In this document: piece by piece, positions 48,901 to 59,498 of the stretch
Layout: each line of letters starts with the position of its first letter
Numbering within the stretch: the first letter of the stretch is position 1
Source of the DNA: Bacteroidota bacterium
GTDB taxonomy: Bacteria > Bacteroidota > Bacteroidia > AKYH767-A > OLB10
Assembly (NCBI GenBank): GCA_016699635.1
Contig: CP064983.1
Coordinates: 62,001 to 126,000, forward strand
DNA: 64,000 nucleotides
Reading direction: 5' to 3'
The notes under the pieces: generated by a model
The model's database searches: none
Told to the model about the DNA's origin: nothing
Seen by the model: the letters and a program-made list of their open reading frames with translations, nothing else
Position numbers and translations under genes: made by a program

Positions 48901-51900
48901 GTTCCGTTTCCAAAGTTCCAGTTCCATGAGTTGATATTATTTCCGTTGACTGTTGACTGATTGTTAAAATTAGTTTGTTGATTTAGACAAACAGCCGGTG
49001 CAGTGAACTGTGCCACAGGTTTTGGATATATGGTTACTTGTTGAATCAAGCTATCCACACATCCTCCAGAAGAACTTACTGTCAAAGCAACCTGATAATT
49101 TCCTGCTGAAGTGAATGTATGCGTTGGCATTGAGACAGAAGATGTTGTGCCATCACCAAAATTCCCATGCTAAGCATAGATATTTCCTGTTGACACTGAA
49201 GAACTGTTTTGGACTTGAATAGCATTACCGGGACAGGCATTAGCACCTGTAAAAGCTACAATAGGTTTAGGAAATACATTGATGGACTGTGAAACAGAAT
49301 CCATACAACCTGCAGCAGAAGCAACTACCAGACTGATGTTGTAAGTCCCTGCATTAACAAAATTATGAGTTGGGTTCTGAACATTTGACAATGTACTGTC
49401 ACCAAAATTCCATTGCCAGTTTGAAATATTTCCTGCACTTATGGTGCTGCTGTCAGAAAACTGAATCGTTTGATTTATACAAGCATCATTAATTGTAATG
49501 GCAGCCGAAGGCAAAGGATTTACCTGAACTGTACTTACCATAGTAGCAGTACATCCGTTAAGGTTGGTGATGGTAACTGCATACTGACCACTGCTTGAAA
49601 CCGTACTAGTTTGTGTTACTGCACCGGTTGACCATAGAAAACTGTTACCCGGATTGCCAGCATCCAATGTTGCAGTCAGTCCCTGACACATCGAAATATT
49701 TGATTGGTTGTTGGTAATTGAGCCACCGGGTGTTACCAATACTGTATCAGATGAAGAACAACCGAAGCTATTTGTTACAGTAACTGCGTAATTGCCTGGT
49801 GCGGTGACATCAATTGTCTGAGTTGTATCGCCTGTTGACCATAAATATGTTGAACCGGCATTGCCTGCATTTATAGTTGTGAAAGTACCCGTACAAACAA
49901 ATGTTGTAGGAATATTTACAACAGGGTTTGCATTTACAGTTACATTTACCTGTGCATTGGCTGTACATCCGTTTGCATCAGTAACCGTAACAGTATAAGC
50001 CGATGATGAATTAGGATTCACATTTATTATAGGACCCGTCAACCCAACAGGGCTCCATGAATAACTTACACCTCCTGTTGCTGTAAGCGTTGCAGTATCT
50101 CCAAAACAAATTGACTGTGGTGGTGAAACAACTGCCACCGGTAACTGATTAATGTTTACAAGTACAGAATCAACAGCAACACATCCGTTAACATCTGTAA
50201 CCGTAACAGTATAGGTCGTAGATTGTGATGGGCTTACTGTAACCGGATTTATATTTTGTCCATTACTCCATTGATAGGTTAATCCTCCACTGGCAGTTAA
50301 TGTCACAGACTGACCAAGACAAATTGCTGCATCGGCACCGGCATTTACAACAGGAGGTGGCGATATGGTAATATTCTGAACATAAGTACTGATACATCCA
50401 TTTGCTGACGTTACTGTTAATGTTACAGGATGAACACCTTGAGTTGTAAAACTGACAACAGGATTTTGCAGGTTTGACGTATCTGTTCCGCCAAAATTCC
50501 ATAAATAAGAAATAATATTTCCCGTTGATGTATTGCTAAGCAAGAAGCTATCGCCAATACATGTTGGTCCTGTAAATGTAAATGCTGCAATTGGTGCAGG
50601 TTCTATTGTCACCGGGACAGAGGCAGTACCTGTGCATCCAAACATATCCGTAATGGTAACACTTACATTATAGGTTCCTGAATCTGAATAAACAATTGCA
50701 GGATTTAGTTGTGTTGAAGTTTGTCCATTTCCAAAATTCCAATTCCAGTTTATAACACTATCTAAAGTATTATTGGTTAATGTAACTGCTGTACCTGCAC
50801 AACCTGGCAACAGCGTAAATGCCGGAACCGGTAGTGGGTTAATAGTCACCGGTTGAATAATGGTATCAATACAACCAAGATTGGTAGTAACTATCAGCGT
50901 TACATTGTATGTGCCTGTACTGTCATAGGTATTTGTGGGGTTTTGATCATTAGAGGTATTTCCATCACCAAAATCCCAAAACCAATTAATGATTGTGCTT
51001 CCCGAAACTGTTGACTGATCAGTGAAATTAACTGTTTGATTCAAACAAGCAGTTGATGCAGAAAAAGCTGCTGTTGGGAAGGAGATATATTGAATTACTA
51101 CAGTATCAGTAGCAGTACACATACCATCACTAACCGTTACAATATAAGTACCCGGCCCAACAGTTTGTGTTGGGTTTGTAAATCCATTGCTCCATTGATA
51201 GGTATATGGACCACCTGTACCACCGGAGGGAGTTGCTGTAATAGTTGCCAAATCACTACAGGTAATAAACTGATCGGCACCTGCATTGACATTTACTCCA
51301 ACAACTGTTAAACAATAGGAATAAATCTGACTGCCAAGCCAGGGGCAATTATCATCTGTAACTTTAATTGTAAAGCATTTTGGTGCTCCACTGATGTCTG
51401 AATCCGAAGGCGTCCAGCAGAAAGTGCCTGTTGGATGTGGAGTTCCTGCTGTTGTAAATGTTGCTCCTGTAACTGAACTGTCATATACAACCGTCAGATT
51501 CTGTCCTGCATCAGGATCGTTTGAATAAACATTAAAACAATATGGTTGATTGGCACAGATAGTATCAGAGAACTGATTTGTTCCGTTTATTCCGGACAAT
51601 GTAGGTAGTGTGTTGTTACAATTGATTACTGTTACCTGTATATCGCGCTCAACAGTTCCTATCAACACACCATTTCTGTACTCTTTAACAAGGACAGCCA
51701 TAACTGTCACATCAAGTTGCGTTGGTGTCATACAAATATCACCGGTTGCTGTATTAAAATATACGGGTGGACTTGATGTAAGTGGATTTGATGCACTGAA
51801 TGGAGGAATATAACTTACATCAGTAGAATCATTTTGTTTTGGTGTAATCAACTCATAAACTAATGAATCACCATCGGCATCAGAAGCACCATGATTAAAA

Positions 51901-52447
51901 CATAACTCCTGACCCAAGCATGCAAATGGAACAGGTTTGTTACTAAACACAGGTGATGTATTACAAGGAGAAATAGTATTGTTTAAAGTTGCATAGATGT
52001 AAAGGTATTGGTCAATGGATTTGTAATGGTATTGATTGCAGCATTTCTGCAACAAAGCTCATAACTAAAAGTCCAGTCAGTACATTGTGCAGGAAGAGTT
52101 ACTACTCTTTCATAAACCCATTCCTGAATACCTGTAAATACACCTCCTTTGCAAGTTGATAATGCATTTGGGCAAAGCGGGGTAATTTCCTGGTAGGTTC
52201 CTGGAACAGGAAAAAGTGTACAGGTAAAACGTTGTCCACATGAAGCAGAACTTATAGTAACGTTTACATTATTAGGCGCATTAATTCCAATGCAATCCCG
52301 ATAAAAAGCTACTCTGATTTTATAATTATTTCCTCCTACACATTCGTAGGTCAGGTCGGCACCCATGCTGTGCGTAGCCATGCTGTTGTAATGCATACCG
52401 ATAGCAGTCAGTAAGGTGAGAAAAATGTGGCGTAAATTCTTGCGCAT
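45951..52447 (-). CDS. Giant PKD/Ig-repeat surface adhesin with gliding-motility-type C-terminal domain (two frameshifts)
   Basis: About 2,165 codons start at ATG 52447 (RKNLRHIFLTLLTAIGMHYNSMA, a signal peptide). The N-terminal part (ADLTYECVGGNNYKIRVAFYRDC) resembles other Bacteroidota repeat adhesins. Then come about 12 PKD-like modules with the motif W.W.FGDG and about 10 Ig-like modules with the motif CxGxxxxLxAxGG..YxWxxG, in alternating blocks. The C-terminal domain TTFYIPNAFTPNNDGTNEEF to YVYTVVAKDVFGKYHKMVG is the gliding-motility/type B T9SS signal. Frame breaks lie near 49165 and around 52020. It should be exported by type IX secretion and act in adhesion or motility. Confidence 0.93.
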
Positions 52448-52457
52448 AGGCAACAGA

Positions 52458-52510
52458 TTTTGATGTTGTTTCAATAGATATCTGGCACTTTTCTATTGAT
52501 AACATCAAAA
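52458..52510 (-). repeat. Stem-loop in the 5' leader of the giant adhesin gene
   Basis: TTTTGATGTT (52458-52467) pairs with AACATCAAAA (52501-52510) and TCAATAG (52471-52477) pairs with CTATTGA (52493-52499). This makes a 17-bp stem with a small asymmetric bulge, ending 10 bases before the adhesin start codon. The rest of the 435-base intergenic region up to 52882 has no gene I can support. Confidence 0.65.
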
Positions 52511-52869
52511 TTATTTCCTCTTAAATGGGGCTACTAACTGAAATGGACTGAAAGGTAGTTTTGTAAGAATATCTGATTTTAACATCCTTATTTTTCAGAA
52601 AAATCAAGCTGTCGTATAGAGACATTTTAAATATTTCGTTATAAATCCTTAAAAGTTATTGTAAGGATATTGAATTAAGTTTCTAAAATCAACAAAAATC
52701 AAAACACAACCTCCACTTCTTCATAAAAATTACACACCACAATTTATTTTAGATGCAAAAAACAAGCCTATCTCAACTGAATATTAAACAGGATAAATTC
52801 AAAATTTTCTTGACAAATGAAAGTGTATAATTACTTCAATAACTTAAATCTTTAAGCAATACGACTATT

Positions 52870-52877
52870 TACATTTG
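52870..52877 (+). promoter_or_regulatory. -7 promoter box of the small protein/ftsE-like operon
   Basis: TACATTTG matches TAnnTTTG and ends 5 bases before the ATG at 52883, which predicts a nearly leaderless transcript. Confidence 0.6.
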
Positions 52878-52882
52878 CCACA

Positions 52883-53086
52883 ATGTATCTTCTTAAAATT
52901 AAAGGCACTGCCAAGATCCCTGATTATGTTCAAATGCGCGATGATAATTTTACACTCATTGCCTACTTCAGAGCAGACAGGCCGGAAAAAGCTATAGCTA
53001 AAGCAGGACTATCGGATAAAGAAGAATATCTTTTAAAAATAATTGCTGAAATACCATTCGGTAAAGTACAAAAAATAGAAATATGA
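52883..53086 (+). CDS. Small conserved protein upstream of the FtsE-like ATPase
   Basis: The 67-residue cytoplasmic protein is MYLLKIKGTAKIPDYVQMRD, then ADRPEKAIAKAGLSDKEEYL, ending FGKVQKIEI. It has no signal peptide or membrane span and a predicted alpha/beta make-up. I do not recognise a named family. The promoter box right before its start and the 4-base ATGA overlap with the ATPase gene argue that it is real and works with the ATPase. Confidence 0.72.
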   Translation: MYLLKIKGTAKIPDYVQMRDDNFTLIAYFRADRPEKAIAKAGLSDKEEYLLKIIAEIPFGKVQKIEI

Positions 53087-53751
53087 CGGACACAATTGTT
53101 TCACTTCAGGAAGCCAACATTTATGTTAAAAAAAATCTGATTCTCACAGGAGTCAACCTGCATGTTCAGAAAAATGAGTTCGTTTATCTTATTGGTAAAA
53201 CAGGGAGTGGAAAAAGTTCATTGTTGCGTGTTCTGTTTGGGGATATAAAATTAAATCAGGGCGAAGGCAATGTAGCAGGATTCAGTCTTAACAAACTCAA
53301 GAATAAAGAAATTCCGTTTTTAAGAAGAAAATTAGGCATCGTATTTCAGGATTTTTCAATTGCTTGGTGACCGAACTGCAAAAGACAATCTGCTATTTGT
53401 ATTAAAAGCCACCGGATGGAACAACAAACAGAAAACTGACGATAGAATAAACGAAGTTTTGCAAAAGTTGGTCTTGGCACGAAAGGATTTAAAATGCCAC
53501 ATGAACTCTCAGGTGGAGAACAACAACGACTTGCCATTGCACGTGCATTACTTAACGAACCAGAACTTATTCTTGCCGATGAACCATCAGGAAATCTCGA
53601 CCCTGAAACAAGCAATGAAATTATGAACCTGTTTTTTGAACTCAGTAAAACTAGATGTTCAGTGATTATGGCGACTCATAATTACTCATTGATAGAGCGC
53701 TTCCCTGCAAGAATCATTAAATTAGAAACCGGAAAAGTTTTAGAGAGTTAA
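53083..53751 (+). CDS. FtsE-like ABC transporter ATP-binding protein (two frameshifts)
   Basis: This ATPase of about 223 residues resembles FtsE or LolD: VSLQEANIYVKKNLILTGVN, Walker A LIGKTGSGKSSLLRVLFG, Q-loop GIVFQDF, signature ELSGGEQQRLAIARALL and Walker B LILADEPSGNLDPETS. Frame breaks lie near 53356 (repair gives FQDFQLLGDRTAKDNLLFVLKATGW) and near 53475 (repair gives VGLGTKGFKMPHELSGG). FtsE powers FtsX to activate wall hydrolases at division, and in Bacteroidota it is often encoded apart from ftsX. No permease gene is adjacent here, so LolD-type function remains possible. Confidence 0.86.
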
Positions 53752-53815
53752 CAACTTATTTTCCTGAATTTCCGTCTGATTGATAAGATTTTTTTACTTT
53801 TATCGTTTCAATCTT

Positions 53816-54439
53816 ATGACTCCAAAAAGAATTCTTTTGTTGACGGCCACACTTTTGAGTAGTATGGCATCATTTGCACAGTTTGCCTTCAATCCTCAGG
53901 TTGGTTTGTCTGTTGCAAAACTTAGAAATCTGGAAAGTGATGAATCTACTAAAGCACGTGTGGGATGGCATGCCGGTGCCGATTTCAGAATAGGCAGGCG
54001 GTTTTATGTTCAACCCGGAATCTATTATTGGCAAACCTCAACAGCCTTTATTAATGATTCTTTGAAAATTCAAACAGATCTTCAACGAAGTGATATTAAA
54101 CTCAATGCTCGTATTGGACTGAATCTTCTTGATGATGAGAATGCAAAAATCAGGTTCAGTATTGGCCCGTCTTATAATGTTCTAATTTCTAAAAGTGCCA
54201 AGAGCGATGATTTGGACAAAGTAACTCTTGGAGAACTTGAAGATAATTTCAATAATGGTGTTTTTAATTTTGATGCAGGACTTGGAGTTGATTTCTGGAA
54301 AATATCTTTTGATTTAGGCTACAGCATCGGCCTTTCTGATGCACTCGATAATACTGCATATTACAAGTCTGAAGCCCGATATGGTACATTTTATTTTAAT
54401 GTTGGACTTGTTATCGGAAATGCTACTTCAAGTAAATAA
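53816..54439 (+). CDS. Outer-membrane beta-barrel (porin-family, PorT-like) protein
   Basis: With ATG 53816 the protein has about 207 residues and the signal peptide MTPKRILLLTATLLSSMASFAQ. The mature part is made of amphipathic strands (FAFNPQVGLSVAKLRN, FYVQPGIYYWQTST, RFSIGPSYNVLIS, FDAGLGVDFWKISFDLGYSIG) typical of an 8-stranded barrel. It lies 64 bases after the FtsE-like gene. The ligand or role is unknown. The family call is good. Confidence 0.85.
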   Translation: MTPKRILLLTATLLSSMASFAQFAFNPQVGLSVAKLRNLESDESTKARVGWHAGADFRIGRRFYVQPGIYYWQTSTAFINDSLKIQTDLQRSDIKLNARIGLNLLDDENAKIRFSIGPSYNVLISKSAKSDDLDKVTLGELEDNFNNGVFNFDAGLGVDFWKISFDLGYSIGLSDALDNTAYYKSEARYGTFYFNVGLVIGNATSSK

Positions 54440-54516
54440 CTCATCTGTTTTATTAATGAGAAAATATTTTTTAGAGATTCATCAAATTCCATCCATTTTA
54501 TTTAGCCAAACAAAAC

Positions 54517-55998
54517 ATGCATAAAAACAACTTTTTCAAAATATTCTTATTACTTTTATTTGTTGTTCTTATAGCCTGTCGGAAAGATCAGTTGCTGACT
54601 GATTCATCTGCAAAACTCAACTTTTCTGAAGACACTGTTTTATTTGATACCGTTTTTGCATCTATAGGAAGTACCACGCAATACCTTCTTGTTTATAACG
54701 ATCATAATCGTCCGATAAAAATTTCTTCAATAAAATTAGCAGGCGGAAGTTCTTCGCCTTTCAGAATGAATGTTGATGGTGTAGCAGCCAACAGTCTTAA
54801 CGATGTAGAAATTCGTGCCAAGGACAGTCTTTGGATTTTTATTGAAGTAACTATTGACCCTACAAGTGACCAAACACCATTTATAGTTACAGACTCTATA
54901 ATCTTTGAAACCAATGGAAATATTCAGGATGTAGATTTGGTTGCTTATGGCAGAAATGCACGCTTCATTACACCAAAATATGCAATTACATTTCCTGATG
55001 GCAGCGGACTCCCCTATTCTATCATTGGTGATGGTTCGCCATGTGGAACTGTTATTGAGTGGGATAGCTTATTGCCTTATGTTGTTTATGGTTATGCAGT
55101 TGTTGACAGTTGCCTGACACTAAAAATTAATCCCGGTACAAAAATTTATTTTTACAACAACTCCGGCTTATGGGTTTATCGTTATGGTAATTTGCAAGTA
55201 GAAGGCAATTTAGAACATCCTGTATTATTTACCGGATCCAGATTAGAATCATCCTACAGCGAAGTTCCTAATCAATGGGACAGAATCTGGATTAATGAAG
55301 GCGGAACAAATAAAATTAATTATGCTATAATAAAGAATGGTTTGTTTGGTGTTCAGGCAGAAGATGTGCAGTTTGATGGTATCATTGGCGATGCACCTAC
55401 ACAGCTAACATTAAGTAACAGCACAATCCGGAATATGAGTATTGGCTTACTGGCAAGAAGTTTTAACATTACTGCCTACAACAATGTTATAAGCGATTGC
55501 AAAAGTTATTGCACTGTATTCTCACAGGGTGGCACTTACAACCTTAAACAAAACACCATTGCAAACTATTGGCGTTATTCGCAACGTAGTACCCTGCATT
55601 TTTTATGAATGATTTTGTCAATGACGGTAGTAGCAATGCGCATTCCACTTAACATCAATGTTGACAATTGCATTATCTATGGCAACAACGACAATGAAAT
55701 TGAAAAAGATTTACTTGATAGTCTTGCAGACACGTACTCTTTTAAAAATAATCTCATAAAAGTTGATGAAAAAACCACACCCATAAGTGTGATTCCTGCT
55801 TTTATCAATACACTTAAAAATCAAGACCCTTTATTTGAAGATCAGTCGAAATATAATTTTAATTTAAAGGATAACTCCCCTGCTATTGATGCAGGCGATG
55901 GCTCCTTGCTGACATTTCCGGAACTCAACACCGACCTGAATGGTGGCACACGTCCACAGGGTGCAGCACCGGACTTAGGTGCAATAGAGAAAAAATAA
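54517..55998 (+). CDS. Surface lipoprotein with parallel beta-helix repeats (one frameshift)
   Basis: The protein has about 490 residues. The lipoprotein signal is IFLLLLFVVLIACRKD. An N-terminal Ig-like domain follows (FSEDTVLFDTVFASIGSTTQY). Then come beta-helix rungs with NKINYAIIKNGLFGVQAED and LTLSNSTIRNMSIGLLARSFNITAYNNVIS. The C-terminus DNSPAIDAGDGS to RPQGAAPDLGAIEKK is usual for secreted beta-helix proteins. The frame breaks between about 55605 and 55650, where the reading shifts to MNDFVNDGSSNAHSTLNINVDN. The function is not known; such folds often bind or cleave polysaccharide. Confidence 0.83.
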
Positions 55999-56052
55999 TT
56001 CTTTTTTTACTACACATTTTATTTCTGTAATTTCTACCATCTTACCAATCAT

Positions 56053-56060
56053 TACATTTG
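56053..56060 (+). promoter_or_regulatory. -7 promoter box of the thioesterase-thiolase pair
   Basis: TACATTTG matches TAnnTTTG and ends 5 bases before ATG 56066, which predicts a nearly leaderless transcript. Confidence 0.6.
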
Positions 56061-56065
56061 CAGTC

Positions 56066-56488
56066 ATGGATCAAAATACACTTGCCCAAAAAGTAGTTAA
56101 TCACATGATGGAACATGACCGTTTCAGTCAGTGGTTGGGAATAAAATGCTTAGTTATGGAGCCCGGAAAAAGTGTTCTTCAGATGCAGATTCGCGAAGAA
56201 ATGCTGAATGGTTTCGGACTCATTCATGGAGGCATTGCATTTTCGCTTGCCGACAGTGCGCTTGCTTTTGCATCCAATGCCTATGGAAGATTGTCTGTTG
56301 CTTTGGAATGTTCAATATCCTATCCTGCACCTGTACATAATGGCGACATTATTACTGCAACTGCAGAAGAACTTTCACTGACAAACAGAATCGGTGTTTA
56401 TCAGATTACCATTACAAACCAAAATAATATTAAGGTTGCTTTTTTTAAAGGAACTGTTTACAGAACTAGTAAAGAATATTTTAAATAA
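56066..56488 (+). CDS. PaaI-type hotdog-fold acyl-CoA thioesterase
   Basis: The 140-residue single hotdog-domain protein has the signature GFGLIHGGIAFSLADSALAFASNAYG and the later strand ALECSISYPAPVHNGDIITATAEEL. PaaI-type enzymes hydrolyse aryl- or acyl-CoA dead-end products. It is followed 4 bases later by a thiolase on the same strand, so a joint role in acyl-CoA or phenylacetate-type metabolism is likely. Other phenylacetate genes are not in the window. Confidence 0.9.
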   Translation: MDQNTLAQKVVNHMMEHDRFSQWLGIKCLVMEPGKSVLQMQIREEMLNGFGLIHGGIAFSLADSALAFASNAYGRLSVALECSISYPAPVHNGDIITATAEELSLTNRIGVYQITITNQNNIKVAFFKGTVYRTSKEYFK

Positions 56489-56492
56489 CAGA

Positions 56493-57698
56493 ATGAAACA
56501 AGCATATATAGTTGATGGCATACGTACGCCTGTAGGAAATTATGGAGGCATACTGTCTTCAGTACGTCCTGATGATATGGCTGCACATGTCATTAAAGAC
56601 CTGATGGCAAGAAATACCGGGCTTGCACCTGAAAAAATTGAAGATGTAATTTTAGGTTGTGCCAATCAGACCGGTGAAGACAATCGTGATGTAGCAAGAA
56701 TGGCGCTATTGCTTGCAGGGCTACCTGTCACTGTTCCCGGTGAAACCATTAATCGTCTTTGTGCTTCAGGAATGTCGGCAGTAATAAATGCTGCACGAGC
56801 AATTAGAACCGGTGACACATCATGCATGATAGCAGGTGGTGTTGAAAGCATGAGCCGAGCACCTTATGTTATGTCAAAATCTTCTTCGGCTTTTGCACGT
56901 GATGTCCAACTTTTTGACACAAGCATTGGCTGGCGTTTTGTTAATTCACGTATGAAAGAAATGTATGGCACCGACTCCATGGGTGAAACTGCAGAGAATG
57001 TTGCAACACAATATAAAATCAACAGAGAAGATCAGGATCTTTTTGCCTTAAATGCACAAATGAAAGCAGCCAAATCACAACGTGACGGCAGGTTTGAATG
57101 TGAAATTTCTCCTGTCATCATTCCTCGTAAAAAAGGTGAACCTATAGTTGCTTCTAATGATGAATTTATTAAACCCGATACAAGCATAGAGATTTTATCT
57201 AAACTAAAACCTGCATTCAAAAAAGACGGTAGTGTTACGGCAGGAAATGCTTCAGGTGTGAATGATGGTGCATGTGCGCTTCTGTTAACTGATGAGGAAA
57301 CCCTTAATCAGAATAAACTTAAGCCAATGGCTCGCATAGTATCATCGGCAGTGGCAGGCGTAGAGCCACGCATTATGGGCATTGGTATGTTCCTGCAACT
57401 AATGCGGCATTAAAAAAAAGCAGGACTTAGCTGGAATAATATTGACATCATTGAACTTAACGAGGCATTTGCAGCGCAAGCATTAGCATGTATCAGACAA
57501 TGGAATTTAGATGATCGTGATGAACGCATCAATCCAAATGGCGGTGCTATTGCAATTGGTCACCCATTGGGAATGTCAGGTGCAAGAATCATTCTTACAG
57601 CAGCACATCAGTTAGCACTAACTAATAAACAATATGCACTCTGCACCATGTGCATTGGTGTTGGACAAGGTTATGCAGTAATTATTGAAAGATGCTAA
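56493..57698 (+). CDS. Acetyl-CoA acetyltransferase/3-ketoacyl-CoA thiolase (one frameshift)
   Basis: This thiolase has about 401 residues from ATG 56493 (MKQAYIVDGIRTPVGNYGGIL). The nucleophilic Cys is in INRLCASGMSAVINAARAI. Further motifs are GGVESMSRAPYVMSKS, IIELNEAFAAQALA, the His in NPNGGAIAIGHPLGMSGARI and the second Cys in CTMCIGVGQGYAV. The frame breaks near 57385 (GIGPVPATNAALKKAGLSW expected). The ORF that stops at 57413 is therefore an artefact and the gene runs to 57698. It is probably a PaaJ- or AtoB-like degradative thiolase, judging from the adjoining thioesterase. Confidence 0.94.
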
Positions 57699-57704
57699 AG
57701 GTTG

Positions 57705-58340
57705 CTATTGTTTACGTCTGAAAAGATAAACTCTGCTCTCTGTTTTTTTGAGTAATCGTTCAATGTTTTTCTGATGCGTAACTAACACCAATATAGGAAC
57801 TGCTATTGCAAAAACATTCATACTCGTTACTGTTTCATTTAGCCACCACATTACAATAAATGGAAAAGAAACAGCAGCAGCCATTGAGCCTAATGAAACA
57901 TAGCCTGTAGTTAAAAAGAAAAGTAAAAAAACGCCCATACAGATTACAGCTGCTGGCGGGTTCACACCCCATAGGATACCTAATAAAGTGGCAACACCTT
58001 TACCTCCTCTGAATCCTGCAAATACAGGGAAAATATGTCCTAATAATGCTGCAGCACCCAAAGTAAGTTTAAAGTTTATAAACTGTTGCGTTGCCGGCAT
58101 ATATTCTCCAAAATAAGTAGCTAATTGTACTGCCATCCAGCCTTTGGCAATATCCATCAGTAATACAGGCACACCTGCTTTTGGTCCTAAAACGCGAAAT
58201 GTATTTGTTGCACCGGCATTTCCACTTCCATATTCACGAACATCAGTATTGAAAAACACTTTACCAATCCAAACAGCAGAAGGAATAGAGCCAAATAAGT
58301 AGGCTGCTAATAAAAGAGTAATGTTCTCGGCATTAATCAT
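57705..58340 (-). CDS. plsY: Glycerol-3-phosphate acyltransferase (acyl-phosphate type)
   Basis: This 211-residue inner-membrane enzyme makes lysophosphatidic acid from acyl-phosphate in phospholipid synthesis. Three cytosolic motifs are visible: LFGSIPSAVWIGK near the N-terminus, YGSGNAGATNTFRVLG with the conserved Asn residues, and FAGFRGGKGVATLLG. Five or so hydrophobic segments fit the family. It converges on the thiolase gene with 6 bases between stops. Confidence 0.95.
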   Translation of the reverse strand: MINAENITLLLAAYLFGSIPSAVWIGKVFFNTDVREYGSGNAGATNTFRVLGPKAGVPVLLMDIAKGWMAVQLATYFGEYMPATQQFINFKLTLGAAALLGHIFPVFAGFRGGKGVATLLGILWGVNPPAAVICMGVFLLFFLTTGYVSLGSMAAAVSFPFIVMWWLNETVTSMNVFAIAVPILVLVTHQKNIERLLKKTESRVYLFRRKQ

Positions 58341-58416
58341 TCAACAAAAATCACACATAAAGATTTCAGGCAAATATATTCTTTCTGAAAATATTGAACC
58401 GTTGTAGTCCTTTCTT

Positions 58417-59484
58417 TCATCCATCACGATGTGCTGATGATGTATAATTACGCCATTTTTCCAACAATTGCTTAAAATTCTCCGGCAACTCTGCTTCAAA
58501 AAATTTTCTCTCTCCGTTAATAGGGTGCATAAAACCGAGCGACTGTGCATGCAATGCCTGATAGGGCATCAGTTCAAAACAATTATGAATAAAAGATTTA
58601 TACTTATTTTCTGTTGTGCCCTTCAGAATCTTATCGCCACCATATTCAAAATCGCCAAACAAAGGATGTCCAATATGCTGCATGTGAACGCGAATCTGAT
58701 GTGTTCTTCCTGTTTCTAATTTTAGTTTAATAAGTGTTACATAACCAAAACGTTCAAGAACCTCGTAATGTGTTTTTGCATACTTGCCATAGCTACCATC
58801 GGGAAATACATCCATAACTTTTCTGTTAATTTTATTTCTCCCTACATGGCCTTCAATTTCACCTTTATCTTGTTTTAAATCTCCCCATGCCAATGCTATA
58901 TAATTTCTATTTATGGTGCGTTCATAAAATTGCAAAGCCAGATAGTTAAGTGTATCCTCATCTTTAGCAACAACCAATAATCCTGATGTGTTTTTATCAA
59001 TACGATGTGCCATCCCTGGCTTAAAAACATCCTTTGGCAAAGCCTGACCTTTTAATTCAGGATAAAAATGCCCTGCCATTGCATTAGACAAAGTGCCGGT
59101 ATAATTACCATAAGCAGGATGAACTACCATACCGGCCGGTTTATTTACTACTGCAAGATATTTATCTTCATAGACAATATTCAGTGGTATATCTTCACAT
59201 AACAATTCAATTTCACGAACAGGATAAGGTAAAACAACCCTTATCATATCACCGGGCTTAACCTTATAATTTGCCTTAGTCGGTAAATCATTTACCAGAA
59301 TACTTCCGCTATCTATGGCTACCTGCAATCTGTTGCGGGTAACATTGGCCATTCTCGTTGTGAGAAACTTATCTATTCTCACTTGTTCCTGTCCGTTATC
59401 TACTACTATGCGGTGATGCTCAAAGAGTTCGTCCTGTTCCAGATGCTCCTGTGCACTTCCTTCTTGTTCTAATTCAGGTTTCAT
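58417..59484 (-). CDS. RluA-family pseudouridine synthase
   Basis: The protein has 355 residues. An N-terminal S4 RNA-binding domain (VRIDKFLTTRMANVTRNRLQVAID) is followed by the catalytic domain with MAHRIDKNTSGLLVVAKDEDT (catalytic Asp) and KLETGRTHQIRVHMQHIGHPLFGD. It isomerises uridine in 23S rRNA (RluD-like, since the S4 domain is present). A TAAATTTG box ends 6 bases before the ATG at 59484. The 76 bases between it and plsY hold no other gene. Confidence 0.94.
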   Translation of the reverse strand: MKPELEQEGSAQEHLEQDELFEHHRIVVDNGQEQVRIDKFLTTRMANVTRNRLQVAIDSGSILVNDLPTKANYKVKPGDMIRVVLPYPVREIELLCEDIPLNIVYEDKYLAVVNKPAGMVVHPAYGNYTGTLSNAMAGHFYPELKGQALPKDVFKPGMAHRIDKNTSGLLVVAKDEDTLNYLALQFYERTINRNYIALAWGDLKQDKGEIEGHVGRNKINRKVMDVFPDGSYGKYAKTHYEVLERFGYVTLIKLKLETGRTHQIRVHMQHIGHPLFGDFEYGGDKILKGTTENKYKSFIHNCFELMPYQALHAQSLGFMHPINGERKFFEAELPENFKQLLEKWRNYTSSAHRDG

Positions 59485-59490
59485 TCACCG

Positions 59491-59498
59491 CAAATTTA
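59491..59498 (-). promoter_or_regulatory. -7 promoter box of the RluA-type gene
   Basis: TAAATTTG on the minus strand matches TAnnTTTG and lies 6 bases from the start codon. The rest of the AT-rich divergent spacer up to 59776 has no gene I can support. Confidence 0.6.

Noticed and set aside
56394..56492. Upstream in-frame start of the thiolase
   Set aside because: It lies inside the thioesterase gene. The canonical thiolase N-terminus begins at ATG 56493.
58341..58550. Minus-strand 69-codon ORF after the RluA-type gene
   Set aside because: It is an alternative frame overlapping the 3' end of the synthase, with no features of its own.
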